DNA of 64,000 bases, from NCBI GenBank assembly GCA_030432235.1, contig JAUIHT010000006.1, positions 62,001 to 126,000 of the forward strand, read 5' to 3'. Source of the DNA: Verrucomicrobiia bacterium (GTDB lineage: Bacteria; Verrucomicrobiota; Verrucomicrobiia; Opitutales; Cerasicoccaceae). The translations under genes were made by a program, and so were the position numbers. This document shows, piece after piece, positions 19,940 through 29,660 of the stretch. Numbering within the stretch: position 1 is the stretch's first letter; every line of letters starts with the position of its first letter. The notes beneath the pieces were generated by a model. The model was not told the DNA's origin. It was given only the letters and a program-made list of their open reading frames with translations, and did no database searches.

Positions 19940-21436
19940 ATGAGCCTTATTCCTCTTTCCCGCACACATACATTTAAAGCGGTCGTCGCTAGTGCCCTGA
20001 TCGTAGCCACCTCATATGCAGATGTGAAGTTGCCCTCGCTCTTCTCCGATGGCGCGGTACTGCAGCGTGATATGCCGGTGCCCGTCTGGGGCACGGCTGC
20101 GCCAGGAGAAGAGGTTACCGTTAACTTCGCAGGCCAGGATGCAGGCACTCACACCGATAAAAAGGGCGACTGGCATGTGTGGCTCGAGCCACTGAAAGCT
20201 ACCGATAGCGGCGACATGACCGTAAAGGGAAATAACACCGTCACGCTTTCAAATATCAGCGTGGGCGAAGTCTGGGTATGCGCCGGACAATCCAACATGG
20301 AAGGCTATGCCTACCACGTACGCGACACCGAAGACCCTGCTCTTTTCGACGATCTTCAATATCCGGACTTTCGCTACTTCCGTGTGGACAAGGAAATCCC
20401 CTCCACTATAAGCAAGGATGCCAAAGGCAACTGGGTGGAAATCATCCCGGCCAACCAACGCGCAATTAATAACTTCTCCGCCATTGGGCTCATGCTCGGC
20501 CGCCAGCTCAGCAAGGACCTGGAGGTTCCCGTGGGCATTATTCAAGTAGCCTGGGGCGGCTCAAAAATCGAAGCATGGATGCCACGCGAGGTACTGGAAA
20601 GCCGACCGGAGTTCAAAGAGCTCCTCGACTCATGGGCGGAGCGCGCCGCCACCGTACCGGATTCATTCGAGGAGTTCAAAAAGCGCGGGCGTGCCGGTGA
20701 CACCAGCATTCTGGTCAAGAAGGTCCAAGAGATTCCAACCCGCATCTACAACGGTATGCTTGGCCCCGTCATTCCGTACGCCGTCCGGGGCATCGTCTGG
20801 TATCAAGGGGAAAGCAACGCCTATCAGCCCGACCCCTATGCTGCGCAATTCGTCGCCATGATTGAATCCTGGCGTAAGCTTTGGAACCGCCCTGAGCTCG
20901 ACTTTGTTTTCGTCCAACTCCCCGCCTATCGCAAACCCACGCCCGAACCTCAGTTCAAAAGCTTTTGGGCGCTGCTACGCGAAGCCCAGGAAGCTGCACT
21001 CGACTTGGACAACACCTACATGATCTCCAGCATCGATATTGGTGAAGAAGACATTCACCCCAAGAACAAGATGCGGCTGACGCCGCGTATTTACCGCACA
21101 ATGCAAGGTGGTGTCTACGGCAAGGATGTGACCTACCTGAATCCGCGTTTTGAAGACGTGGTATTCGAAGACGGCAAAGCCATGGTGAGCCTCCAAGACC
21201 TCCAGGAGCCTTTGAAAACTAAAGATAGCGGCCCAGTGCAGGGCTTTGCGCTGTCGGGTGATGATCGTAAGTTCTACTGGGCCGATGCCAAAATCGACGG
21301 GGACACGCTCGTTGTCAGCTCGCCCAAAGTAGCCAATCCGGTAGCGGTACGCTATGCCTACGGCGAAAATCCCCCCAACAACCTTGTCACTGCATCCGGC
21401 CTGCCCGTGGCTCCTTTCCGCAGCGACACTTGGTAA
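19940..21436 (+). CDS. Secreted sialate O-acetylesterase (SASA/DUF303 family)
   Basis: 498 aa from the ATG at 19940; an upstream start at 19886 would spoil the signal peptide. The N-terminus is a secretion signal (FKAVVASALIVATSYA, cleavage near residue 30). It then shows the family start KLPSLFSDGAVLQRDMPVPV and a small beta domain. The SGNH nucleophile block is VCAGQSNMEGYA, with GGSKIEAWMP, WYQGESNAY and a C-terminal Asp/His block around IDIGEEDIHPKNK. The enzyme removes acetyl esters from sialic acids or other acetylated glycans. Position next to nagBA and a LacI gene fits deacetylation of amino-sugar glycans outside the cytoplasm. Confidence 0.92.
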   Translation: MSLIPLSRTHTFKAVVASALIVATSYADVKLPSLFSDGAVLQRDMPVPVWGTAAPGEEVTVNFAGQDAGTHTDKKGDWHVWLEPLKATDSGDMTVKGNNTVTLSNISVGEVWVCAGQSNMEGYAYHVRDTEDPALFDDLQYPDFRYFRVDKEIPSTISKDAKGNWVEIIPANQRAINNFSAIGLMLGRQLSKDLEVPVGIIQVAWGGSKIEAWMPREVLESRPEFKELLDSWAERAATVPDSFEEFKKRGRAGDTSILVKKVQEIPTRIYNGMLGPVIPYAVRGIVWYQGESNAYQPDPYAAQFVAMIESWRKLWNRPELDFVFVQLPAYRKPTPEPQFKSFWALLREAQEAALDLDNTYMISSIDIGEEDIHPKNKMRLTPRIYRTMQGGVYGKDVTYLNPRFEDVVFEDGKAMVSLQDLQEPLKTKDSGPVQGFALSGDDRKFYWADAKIDGDTLVVSSPKVANPVAVRYAYGENPPNNLVTASGLPVAPFRSDTW

Positions 21437-21632
21437 GCTTGCCTTCGCTAAGGGCGATTTCCCTCTCTTGGGTTATCGTTATAGTTTTCATGCGAACCTT
21501 GGGCTTCTCACGAAAACCAAATTCACTGGAATCCGGAGAAAAATGCCCGAAATCATGCGCTAAAGTCACTATTTAGGCCAATAATTCGCCCCGCTTGAAT
21601 ACGTTTTGACTGCGAGAAGAGAATGAATGAAC

Positions 21633-21663
21633 TTGACCCGATAGGTTTAACGTTCACTATTAC
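21633..21663 (+). promoter_or_regulatory. Promoter with TTTAACGTT-type operator before the Verru_Chthon-A-like gene
   Basis: TTGACC at 21633-21638 and TATTAC at 21658-21663 form a plausible but long-spaced (19 base) promoter. Between them lies GTTTAACGTTCAC (21645-21657), a near-palindrome resembling sites at 27221, 32467, 39237, 47192 and 47232. The gene starts at 21697. Confidence 0.5.
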
Positions 21664-21696
21664 GTCAATCCCCAGTCTCCAAATTGCCCCAAAACG

Positions 21697-24600
21697 ATGC
21701 CCCTGATACCCAGACGTGCGTGCCCACCCCAACGTAAAGCCAAACATGGGTTCAGCCTGATAATCGCGATAACTCTCATGGGTTTCATGGTTATCCTGCT
21801 GCTAACCCTGTCAGCTCTCACATCGGTAGAGCTCGCGACTGCCGCACAACAAAAAGACAAGCAGCTCGCACGGCAAAACGCATTGCTGGGCCTGCAGGCC
21901 GCCATTGGCCAACTGCAATCCGAATTGGGCCCTGACCAGAGAATCACCGCGCCCGCCACCATCCTGAGCGCCCCCGAGGAGCTTCACAGCTGGGTGGGTG
22001 TCTGGGACACAACCATCACCGATCCGGCATTGGATTCACCCAAATGGCTTGTGTCCGGAGAGCTTGATCCACTCTCCGTATCGCTGCCTTGGGACAGCCA
22101 GGGAAGGCTCACCGATGACGACTATGCGCTCCTCGTGGGCACCGGCAGCGTCGCAATTGAGGACAACAACTCAACAGGTTATGTCGCTGACAAAAACGGT
22201 AATGGAAAACCCGACAACCTCGTGGCCGCCCCCAAGGTGGACATCAACATCAATGGCCAAACTACCGGAGCGTTTGCATACTGGGTCAGTGATGAATCGC
22301 AAAAGGCCCGCGTGAATCTGGAACAAAAAGACATAGGCTGGACGAACATGACAACCTATGCCGAGGGCCGCATGAACCTGCTAGCCCTCACTGATAACAG
22401 CCTCGATTCCATCAGTGGTTTCGAAAGCCTCGATTTCACTAATACCGATGCCTCAGAGGCTCTAGAGCGCAGCTTAAACTACGCAGAGCTCTTTTCATCA
22501 CTGGATAGTTATATAGCAGATACAACAGTTCTGAAGGAGCATTTTCACGAATTCACCGCCTACTCTACAGGCATTCCGGTCAATGTCAAAGACGGCGGTC
22601 TGAAGCAGGACTTGTCCCTGGCCTTTGAGTTGGAAGACGACGATTTCAATGCATCTGAATTCGCGGATGACTACACCCAGGATAAAGGGAACAAAGTATC
22701 CTTCCTCTACAAAGAGGAGACGCCTGAGGCCGATGGGTACATCCGCGGCCCGACGTGGTCACTCCTGCGCAACTTCTACCGCCTGTACAAGGATGTAGAT
22801 AGCGGCAACAGCACCCCCAAGGTAAAGGTTCAGGCCATGCAACCAAACCGCAAGGCCCTGGACCACCACTGGGATTACTTCACCTTCCTTCCCTACGACA
22901 ACAAAACCTACTGGGACGTCAGGCGACTGGACAGCTACCTGAATACCCATGTAGGTGACGGCCGAGCAGTCGCTGATGTCTCATTCCCGGAAAGCATGCA
23001 AATCGCCCCCGTGGTGCAGCGTATCATGCTGCTGATAACGGTCGCCCAAGACAATCAGGGCTATCTCAATGTCGTTTATAAACCGCTGGTAGTCCTTTGG
23101 AATCCCTACGACGCAACACTGGCGTTTGACTGCATTGTAATCGCCATCAATGGCATCGATGTCGGCATCCAAATCGATTTCGATTTTGATGACGGAGCAA
23201 CGATTATCTTCGATGAGATCCTTGATGTCCTGGATATTGCAGCCCTGACGCCATCACCAGCCCGAGAAAATAATTCCTACACAAGATGGTATATCAAGAA
23301 TGGCTCGAGCTCCTCGCTCTCCGGTCCATCCACCATCGGCCCCGGTGAGTCGAAAGTGTTCTCTGTGGATGGCACCGCACCTACCTACTATAACGGCGGA
23401 AGTAAGGCACAAATTCCGCGCATCAATCTGACAGAAGGATGGCATTCCAAAGGGGGCATCGCAGGAAGAGTCTTCCCCTTGGGAGGCCAATCCTCAGTCA
23501 GCTTTAATTACGTGACCCCCTGGAGCACGGTCAGCATGAGCGACTTCAGCAATGACACCGATCATAGAAGCTACATCAAGGCGACCATATCCGACACCAC
23601 GCCCAACTTCCCACTGTTGGTCTACAATCTGATTGGCAGTTCAGATGTCAGCAACGCCTATAATGACGTGGGAGACCGCTCCATTTTCGATTTCATGTAC
23701 AACTATCAGCCCTATTTCGGACTCCTGTCCGAAAGTGAGCGCAAATCAGTATTTACCGAAGTGCCCCTTTCACCTAGTTTCCCGCCCCCCCCAGATTCTG
23801 GTAGTGGCGAATGGCAAGAAGTGCCACTGGCCTTGATAGATATTTTTACCCGTACCGTCGATGCCAATGAAAACGTCACTAACCTGGGGGCCACCCACAA
23901 TATTCGTGCCGCGGTCAGCAACCGCAAGTTCGCGAACCAAATGCTGGATAGGGGTGATGAAGTCTTCCTCGATACTCGGTTTGACCAGCCTGGTTCCATT
24001 GACATTGAGGACATCAGCATCAGCGAAGCATCAAACGTTTATTGGGGCCAATCGACCTCGCCTGACAATGGTGGCCAAACACACACTCCGTTTTTCAGTA
24101 TACCCACAACACCCATGCTTTCCCTGGCCGATTTCAGGCACGCCGACATCTTTCCTGTCATCACCGGACCAAGCATGGCCATTGGAAACTCACGGGCTAC
24201 ACCTCTGCTAAAGCGCGAGTCCATATGGGACCGCACTCACAAAAATCAAAGTCTAGTCGGTCGATTCTCACTATCCGACGTATCCTATCTGGCCAACGAA
24301 GCGCTGTTTGATGGTTACTTTTTCTCCGGCATCGTGCCCGAGGTAAACTACAGCACGAGCAGCTATACGGAAACACGAGACGCGCCTACCGTACTGGAAG
24401 ATTATTTCAGTGCAAACACCAGCCTGTCCATCAACCCGCGCATAACCCCAAACCGCACCGGACCGGATGCGAGCTCCATCAAGGAGGAGTTCGTCAGCGG
24501 TTCTAAACTCGATTCCGAAGCCTACAAAAAGTCGGCATCGTTGGTATCCATCAGCGGTTCATTCAACGTGAACACGACGAATGCCGATGCCTGGGAGACA

Positions 24601-25353
24601 TTGCTTTTAAGTTTGAGAAACCAGTCATTGACGCAAGTCGAGCGCGGCGGCCACTTAGCGACCCTGGATGATGCATCGACCATGGAGGATGTCATGATTA
24701 CCCGCCTCATGACCCCCATGAGCGAAGGCGATCCCTTCAGCAACCCCTGGCTAGGACGCGTATCACTGACAGACGATCAAGTAAGAACGCTGGCAGAAAA
24801 GATCGTAGAGCAGGTCAAACTACGTGGCCCGTTCAAATCACTGGCCGACTTCGTCAACCGCGAGTTGATCGCCGAATCGGCGGACACCGAGAACCTAGGG
24901 CTCCAGGGGACTTTGCAAGCCGCTATAGAAGAAGCCGAAATCAACAAACAAATGCTGACGGACCTAAACTCCCAGCCAGAAGATAAGGAACAAGAGCGTG
25001 ATTATGCATCCCGCTCCCACCTTTACAATGAATCCGCCGCCGGAATCCCGGGATTTGTCATGCAAGCCGACCTGCTCCAACCGCTTGCCCCCATTCTAAC
25101 GACACGCGGAGATACCTTTGTCATCCGTGCTTATGGCGAAGCGAAGAACGTCCTCACAGAGAAACCCAACGCCAAAGCCTGGTGCGAGGCGGTGGTACAA
25201 CGAGTACCCGATTTCATAGATTCCGACACCACGGCCGGCGGAAGCGGTCAGCCCGCATGGACCGAAACGGACCAGCTCAACACGCTTAACCTAAAGCTTG
25301 GACGACAGTTCAGAGTAATATCCTTCCGCTGGCTCGATCCGGACCAAATTTAA
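21697..25353 (+). CDS. Verru_Chthon cassette protein A-type giant prepilin-like protein
   Basis: 1218 aa. The N-terminus is a type IV prepilin-like leader followed by a hydrophobic helix (KHGFSLIIAITLMGFMVILL, residues 17-36). Then comes an Ala/Gln-rich helix ending ARQNALLGLQAAIGQLQSEL and the conserved GPDQRITAPATIL. This head matches my knowledge of Verru_Chthon cassette protein A (TIGR02600), normally found with short pseudopilins B, C and D. Those companions are absent here; only a secreted 232-aa protein follows, 5 bases downstream. The C-terminal part contains KIVEQVKLRGPFKSLADFVN, reminiscent of the helix-hairpin-helix segment of GspK-type minor pseudopilins. Probably membrane-anchored and periplasmic or surface-exposed; function unknown. 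Confidence 0.82.
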   Translation: MPLIPRRACPPQRKAKHGFSLIIAITLMGFMVILLLTLSALTSVELATAAQQKDKQLARQNALLGLQAAIGQLQSELGPDQRITAPATILSAPEELHSWVGVWDTTITDPALDSPKWLVSGELDPLSVSLPWDSQGRLTDDDYALLVGTGSVAIEDNNSTGYVADKNGNGKPDNLVAAPKVDININGQTTGAFAYWVSDESQKARVNLEQKDIGWTNMTTYAEGRMNLLALTDNSLDSISGFESLDFTNTDASEALERSLNYAELFSSLDSYIADTTVLKEHFHEFTAYSTGIPVNVKDGGLKQDLSLAFELEDDDFNASEFADDYTQDKGNKVSFLYKEETPEADGYIRGPTWSLLRNFYRLYKDVDSGNSTPKVKVQAMQPNRKALDHHWDYFTFLPYDNKTYWDVRRLDSYLNTHVGDGRAVADVSFPESMQIAPVVQRIMLLITVAQDNQGYLNVVYKPLVVLWNPYDATLAFDCIVIAINGIDVGIQIDFDFDDGATIIFDEILDVLDIAALTPSPARENNSYTRWYIKNGSSSSLSGPSTIGPGESKVFSVDGTAPTYYNGGSKAQIPRINLTEGWHSKGGIAGRVFPLGGQSSVSFNYVTPWSTVSMSDFSNDTDHRSYIKATISDTTPNFPLLVYNLIGSSDVSNAYNDVGDRSIFDFMYNYQPYFGLLSESERKSVFTEVPLSPSFPPPPDSGSGEWQEVPLALIDIFTRTVDANENVTNLGATHNIRAAVSNRKFANQMLDRGDEVFLDTRFDQPGSIDIEDISISEASNVYWGQSTSPDNGGQTHTPFFSIPTTPMLSLADFRHADIFPVITGPSMAIGNSRATPLLKRESIWDRTHKNQSLVGRFSLSDVSYLANEALFDGYFFSGIVPEVNYSTSSYTETRDAPTVLEDYFSANTSLSINPRITPNRTGPDASSIKEEFVSGSKLDSEAYKKSASLVSISGSFNVNTTNADAWETLLLSLRNQSLTQVERGGHLATLDDASTMEDVMITRLMTPMSEGDPFSNPWLGRVSLTDDQVRTLAEKIVEQVKLRGPFKSLADFVNRELIAESADTENLGLQGTLQAAIEEAEINKQMLTDLNSQPEDKEQERDYASRSHLYNESAAGIPGFVMQADLLQPLAPILTTRGDTFVIRAYGEAKNVLTEKPNAKAWCEAVVQRVPDFIDSDTTAGGSGQPAWTETDQLNTLNLKLGRQFRVISFRWLDPDQI

Positions 25354-25358
25354 TCCAC

Positions 25359-26057
25359 ATGAAATCCACACTATTTGGCACCGTACTCGTGGCCCTTGGC
25401 CTCTTCGTTACCAATCCAGCCTGGGCCGATACCAACTACACGGTAATGGCCTGGAAAGGATCCATCAGAGACCACTTCTACATCAAAACAAGCAGTGGCT
25501 ATGAGCCGCTGGATATATACTCCACCAGACGCTCCGATACCTTCCGGCATATTGGAGAAGGACCGGTTTATCTGTACACCAAGAATGAAAATACCGAAGG
25601 TGAGCCCGTATTCTTGCCCGCCGCACAGGTTGAGATACCCAATACCTTCAAGGAACCCCTGCTGCTGATTTTTGAGCATTCGAATGAAACCGGCCTAAAC
25701 TATACGATACTGCCGGTCGAGGATAGCCCCGAAGTCTACGCCAGCGGCTGTTATCGCTTCGTCAATTGGACAGACAAGGTAATCGCGGCAAAGCTGGGCG
25801 AAGCTATTTTCAAATTAGAGCCCAAGCATGCAAAAACGATCGATTCGACCAAAGAGAACGATGACGGCATGCAAATCCAAATGGTCGAGCTGGAAGATGA
25901 CGAAAACCGCCTGCTGTATTCCTCCCGATGGACGAAGCAGAATCATGTTCGCAAGCTGGTGCTCATTGTCCCGCGAAATGAACAAGGCCGTGCCCCGATT
26001 CAAATAAAAATCATCGCGGATTACCCCAAGCCCGACAGCGCGAGCCCCAACTCCTAA
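25359..26057 (+). CDS. Secreted protein of unknown function, partner of the prepilin-like gene
   Basis: 232 aa. Sec signal peptide (TVLVALGLFVTNPAWA, cleavage near residue 23), then a beta-rich, charged domain with no motif I recognise; it ends in a proline-rich tail (DYPKPDSASPNS). It starts 5 bases after the giant prepilin-like gene, so the two are surely co-translated. Its fixed position suggests an interaction with that protein at the cell envelope, but no activity can be proposed. Confidence 0.78.
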   Translation: MKSTLFGTVLVALGLFVTNPAWADTNYTVMAWKGSIRDHFYIKTSSGYEPLDIYSTRRSDTFRHIGEGPVYLYTKNENTEGEPVFLPAAQVEIPNTFKEPLLLIFEHSNETGLNYTILPVEDSPEVYASGCYRFVNWTDKVIAAKLGEAIFKLEPKHAKTIDSTKENDDGMQIQMVELEDDENRLLYSSRWTKQNHVRKLVLIVPRNEQGRAPIQIKIIADYPKPDSASPNS

Positions 26058-26071
26058 TCATAAGATAAGTC

Positions 26072-27094
26072 CTACTTCCTCTTCGGCGCGGGACCCAGCG
26101 AATCGCGAAGCACGAGCTCGCAATGCATGGTTGAATATTGAGGCGGCTCCTCAGGTGTTTTCATACGCACGTCCAGCATCCGCACCACCTCCGTCGCAAG
26201 GGCCATGCGATCCGTGCGAATGGTGGACAGCCCAATCAGCTTCGCCTCACTGACATCGTCACTCCCCAGCAACGAAAAATCCCCAGGGATACTAAGGCCA
26301 CGATATTTGGCCTCATAGAAGATAGAAGTGGCGGTGTGATCGTTGTAGGCCACAACCACGCTGGGCATGCTCCCAAGACGGCGCCAGCGGTCCAGTGCCA
26401 GTGCCCCGGCGACCTCGGCATTCACGTCGAGCACGGAATGCTTTTCATCGAAACTCATTCCACAAGCCTGGAGCTGACGAAGCAAAACACTGTATTTTCC
26501 CTGCGGCGTGGGGCTGGGCGGAATCTGGCCAACGTAAGCCACTTCGCGATGCCCGACATTCTGCAGGTACTTCAACGCCTTTGCGATGCTGTTGTCGTAA
26601 TCAACACCCACACCGTCAAAATCCCCCCCAATATTGCCGTAGAGAAAGAGCAGCGGGTATCCCCAGGATTTCACCTTACGGTATAAGTCGATGTTCTCCT
26701 TGGCACGCACAGGATTGAGAATCAGGGCATCCGTCTCGCCAGCGGACCAGTGAAGTATCGTGTTGGCCTCCACTTCGACATCATCATGGGTCAACGCCAG
26801 TATCGAGGACGAGCCACTACTGGTCAGCAACCGGTCAAACTGCTCGTACAGCTCGGAATAGTTCGAATTTCTAAGATTAGGAAGGATGACCCCAATACGC
26901 CCACTGTAGCCGCGCTTAAAATTTCGCGCGGACGGATTAGGATAATAACCCATCTCGCGGGCCGTCTTCAGAATCAGATCACGCGTCGCTGTGCTGATTC
27001 CCGGCTGACCGTTGAATGCGCGAGAGATAGCGCCGTGCGAAAACCCCGTCTTTTTGATGAGGTCTTTGAGTGTCGGTCTCTTTTCCTGGGGCAT
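26072..27094 (-). CDS. LacI-family transcriptional regulator
   Basis: 340 aa. DNA-binding motif LKDLIKKTGFSHGAISRAFN (residues 9-28), hinge region YYPNPSARNFKRGYSG, then a sugar-binding sensor domain (YVGQIPPSPTPQGKY, FSLLGSDDVSEAKLIG). Divergent from the GH94/GH116 genes across 158 bases; an ATATAACGTTAAAC site lies in the shared promoter region at 27221-27234. Likely local regulator of the GH94-GH116 operon and perhaps of other TTTAACGTT sites (inference). Confidence 0.93.
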   Translation of the reverse strand: MPQEKRPTLKDLIKKTGFSHGAISRAFNGQPGISTATRDLILKTAREMGYYPNPSARNFKRGYSGRIGVILPNLRNSNYSELYEQFDRLLTSSGSSSILALTHDDVEVEANTILHWSAGETDALILNPVRAKENIDLYRKVKSWGYPLLFLYGNIGGDFDGVGVDYDNSIAKALKYLQNVGHREVAYVGQIPPSPTPQGKYSVLLRQLQACGMSFDEKHSVLDVNAEVAGALALDRWRRLGSMPSVVVAYNDHTATSIFYEAKYRGLSIPGDFSLLGSDDVSEAKLIGLSTIRTDRMALATEVVRMLDVRMKTPEEPPQYSTMHCELVLRDSLGPAPKRK

Positions 27095-27220
27095 CTGCGT
27101 GAACCAAAGGTGTTTCTGTCCAGCCTGCTAGCGCCCTCATAGGGAGTCAAGCCGTGACCGTTACCCATCGACAACTGGCGCAAAGGTATATCATAGGCAA
27201 GAAAATGCATTTTAGACTAG

Positions 27221-27234
27221 ATATAACGTTAAAC
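27221..27234. promoter_or_regulatory. TTTAACGTT-type putative LacI operator
   Basis: ATATAACGTTAAAC with a central AACGTT, 18 bases upstream of the GTG start of the GH94 gene and between it and the divergent LacI gene. A site this close to the start would block either initiation or early elongation. Confidence 0.5.
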
Positions 27235-27252
27235 ATATGATTAATTTTTGAA

Positions 27253-29571
27253 GTGAACCAAAACCATGCTATTTCATTCCTTAAACCTTTAGATAAAAGG
27301 ATTAAGAGCATACCAGTCGAGAACTGGGGATACTTTAACATTCCAGAATATGAGTTTGTTCTCACCACCCCAACGCCCCCAAAGCACTGGAAAAACATCC
27401 TCTGGAACCAACACTACAACGCCCAGCCCACGCAAGCATCCGGTGGCATTTGCTATAAACGTACCCGCGAGGGCGACGTCACCCTAATCAACTGGAGTGG
27501 TGCCCGTTACCTATACTTCTACAACACACGTACCGGCGAGTGCTTCAACCCCGGCTTCTTCCCCGCCTGCAATACTGCTTACGAGGATTTTGCGTGCCAT
27601 TACGGACTCGGCTATCTCGTTACGCAGATGTCCTGCTGCGGCCTGCACGTCAAAATCACGCAGAGCATTGATGCTTCAGAGCCGGTGGAATATTTCTCCG
27701 TAGAAGCCAATGCCCATAAGCCCGGCGAGCTGAAAGACTGGAAATGCGCCTTCTACTGCGAGCTGAACCTGAAGCAGAACGACGGGATATTCGGGAACAA
27801 CCCGAACTTCGTTTCGCATGTCAACTCGGCCCGCACCCAGGCGAGGATACAAAACCGATCGGCCATTGATGGAAACTACCAGGCCCAGCTTTCTTGCTCG
27901 AAGGGCTTTGAAGAATACTGCTTTGAACAAGAGGAGTTCATCGGAACCTATGGCTCCCCTCAAGCCCCCAGGGCCATCCAAGATGGGTGGAGTCACTCCG
28001 CCCCCATAGACATGCCCATTCTCGCAGCGATGACCTCGCTCGAATCCGAAGAAGGAAATACTGGTTCCTACATCTGCTGGGCGCTGAGCAACATCGAGCT
28101 GAGTAACATCGAACACCAACTGAGCCAGGAACACATGCAGGAGCACCTGACAGCTCAACGCAGCCACTTCGAAGACGCCTACCAAAAGCCACAGATATTC
28201 ACACCCGACGCCCCCCTGAACCTTTACGCCAACACCTGGATAAAGCATCAACTCAACTACTGCGCGCACTGGAATCGCGGCTGGGGCAAGGGCTTTCGAG
28301 ACAATGCTCAAGACGCCTGGGCGTACTGCCAAATGGATCCAGAGCACGCGCGCAGCATGCTCGAAGACTGCCTCCCCTACCAATACGCCGATGGCAGTAC
28401 GGTTCGCCGCTGGGCCCCGGTGGTTCGCCATCGCTATAACGACGGCGGAGTCTGGCTGGTATTGGCCACGCATGCCTACTTGGCGGAATCGGGGGATAGT
28501 GCCTTCCTCGACCATAGCGCGCCCTTCTTCGAATCCTGCGAGTCAGGCACCACCTACGAGCACTTGGTTCGCGGCCTCGACTACCTTTGGAAAGAGCGTG
28601 GTAGCCACGGCCTCTGCCTGATGCCCTTTGGCGACTGGAACGACCGCCTGACAGGCATCGGCAAAGACGGCCGCGGTGAAAGCGTCTGGACCACCATGGC
28701 ACTAGCAGAAGGCCTAAGAAAGCTTGCCGACATCGCCGGCCACTATGGCCGGCAGAAAGAGAGTACGCTTTTCAAGGAACGTCGTACCACGATCCTCGAA
28801 GCCATTCAAAATAGCGCCTGGAATGGCCAGTGGTTTAGCCGGGCATTCAAGGACGACGGCTCCCCCATCGGTGCCCCGGTAAATGACGAAGCTTATATTT
28901 TCGTCCTACCCCAAGCCTGGAGCATCCTAGCCGACATTGCGACTGGCGAGCAACGCCGAGCCGTGATCTCAGCAGTCAAAGAGCACCTGGAAACCAGCCA
29001 TGGATTCCGCCTGCTTTATCCTCCTATATCCGCTTACGACCCTAGCATTGGCCATTTGAGTGCCGTGCCGCCCGGCCGCCTGGAAAATGGCGGGAACTAC
29101 TGCCATGGCAGTTTTTTCATGGTCTACGCCCTATGCGAAAGCGGTGAACTGGACTACGCCCTGGAGATATTCCACAAGTTGCTGCCAATCAATCCCCTGA
29201 ACCCACCCTCACACTCGCGCCAGGAACCTTTCTCGATCACCAATTCCTATGCATCGCCGGAGTCCGGAAAACACAGCGGGCGATCACAGTTTCCTTGGCG
29301 CACCGGTTCCGCCGGTTGGGCCCTAAGGACCGTTCACGAGGGGCTCCTGGGTGCACGGGCCACCTTGAATGGCCTGTGCATTCGTGGGACGATACCGAAA
29401 GCCTGGGAACAGGCCAGCGTTACCCGGAAATACCGGGGGCACACGCTCAATATCCACTGGCAACGCGGCGAAAAGCAAGGGCGCGAACTCAACGGAATTC
29501 CCTGCGGCGACGAACCGATCACAATGGATCAGCTTACGGACGAAGAAAACGAATATCACGTATTTCTCTAG
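27253..29571 (+). CDS. GH94-family glycoside phosphorylase-like protein
   Basis: 772 aa starting with GTG (27253); no nearby ATG fits. Cytoplasmic (no signal). The layout matches cellobiose/chitobiose phosphorylases: N-terminal beta-sandwich (NQHYNAQPTQASGGICYKRT), linker helices, then an (alpha/alpha)6 barrel with GWGKGFRDNAQDAWAY, the general acid in FGDWNDRLTGIG (Asp464), GGNYCHGSFFMVYALCESGE and the C-terminal TGSAGWALRTVHEGLLGAR. GH94 enzymes split beta-glucosides with phosphate to give a sugar-1-phosphate, which saves ATP. The acceptor specificity (cellobiose, chitobiose, other) cannot be decided. It is followed 90 bases later by the GH116-type gene. Confidence 0.87.
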   Translation: MNQNHAISFLKPLDKRIKSIPVENWGYFNIPEYEFVLTTPTPPKHWKNILWNQHYNAQPTQASGGICYKRTREGDVTLINWSGARYLYFYNTRTGECFNPGFFPACNTAYEDFACHYGLGYLVTQMSCCGLHVKITQSIDASEPVEYFSVEANAHKPGELKDWKCAFYCELNLKQNDGIFGNNPNFVSHVNSARTQARIQNRSAIDGNYQAQLSCSKGFEEYCFEQEEFIGTYGSPQAPRAIQDGWSHSAPIDMPILAAMTSLESEEGNTGSYICWALSNIELSNIEHQLSQEHMQEHLTAQRSHFEDAYQKPQIFTPDAPLNLYANTWIKHQLNYCAHWNRGWGKGFRDNAQDAWAYCQMDPEHARSMLEDCLPYQYADGSTVRRWAPVVRHRYNDGGVWLVLATHAYLAESGDSAFLDHSAPFFESCESGTTYEHLVRGLDYLWKERGSHGLCLMPFGDWNDRLTGIGKDGRGESVWTTMALAEGLRKLADIAGHYGRQKESTLFKERRTTILEAIQNSAWNGQWFSRAFKDDGSPIGAPVNDEAYIFVLPQAWSILADIATGEQRRAVISAVKEHLETSHGFRLLYPPISAYDPSIGHLSAVPPGRLENGGNYCHGSFFMVYALCESGELDYALEIFHKLLPINPLNPPSHSRQEPFSITNSYASPESGKHSGRSQFPWRTGSAGWALRTVHEGLLGARATLNGLCIRGTIPKAWEQASVTRKYRGHTLNIHWQRGEKQGRELNGIPCGDEPITMDQLTDEENEYHVFL

Positions 29572-29660
29572 AAGCGTCATCTGCGGATTGGACAATTAGG
29601 AATCTTTGGATGTAACTACACCCAAGGATATTAAAAAGTCTTTCTCAGGTAATAGCCCCC

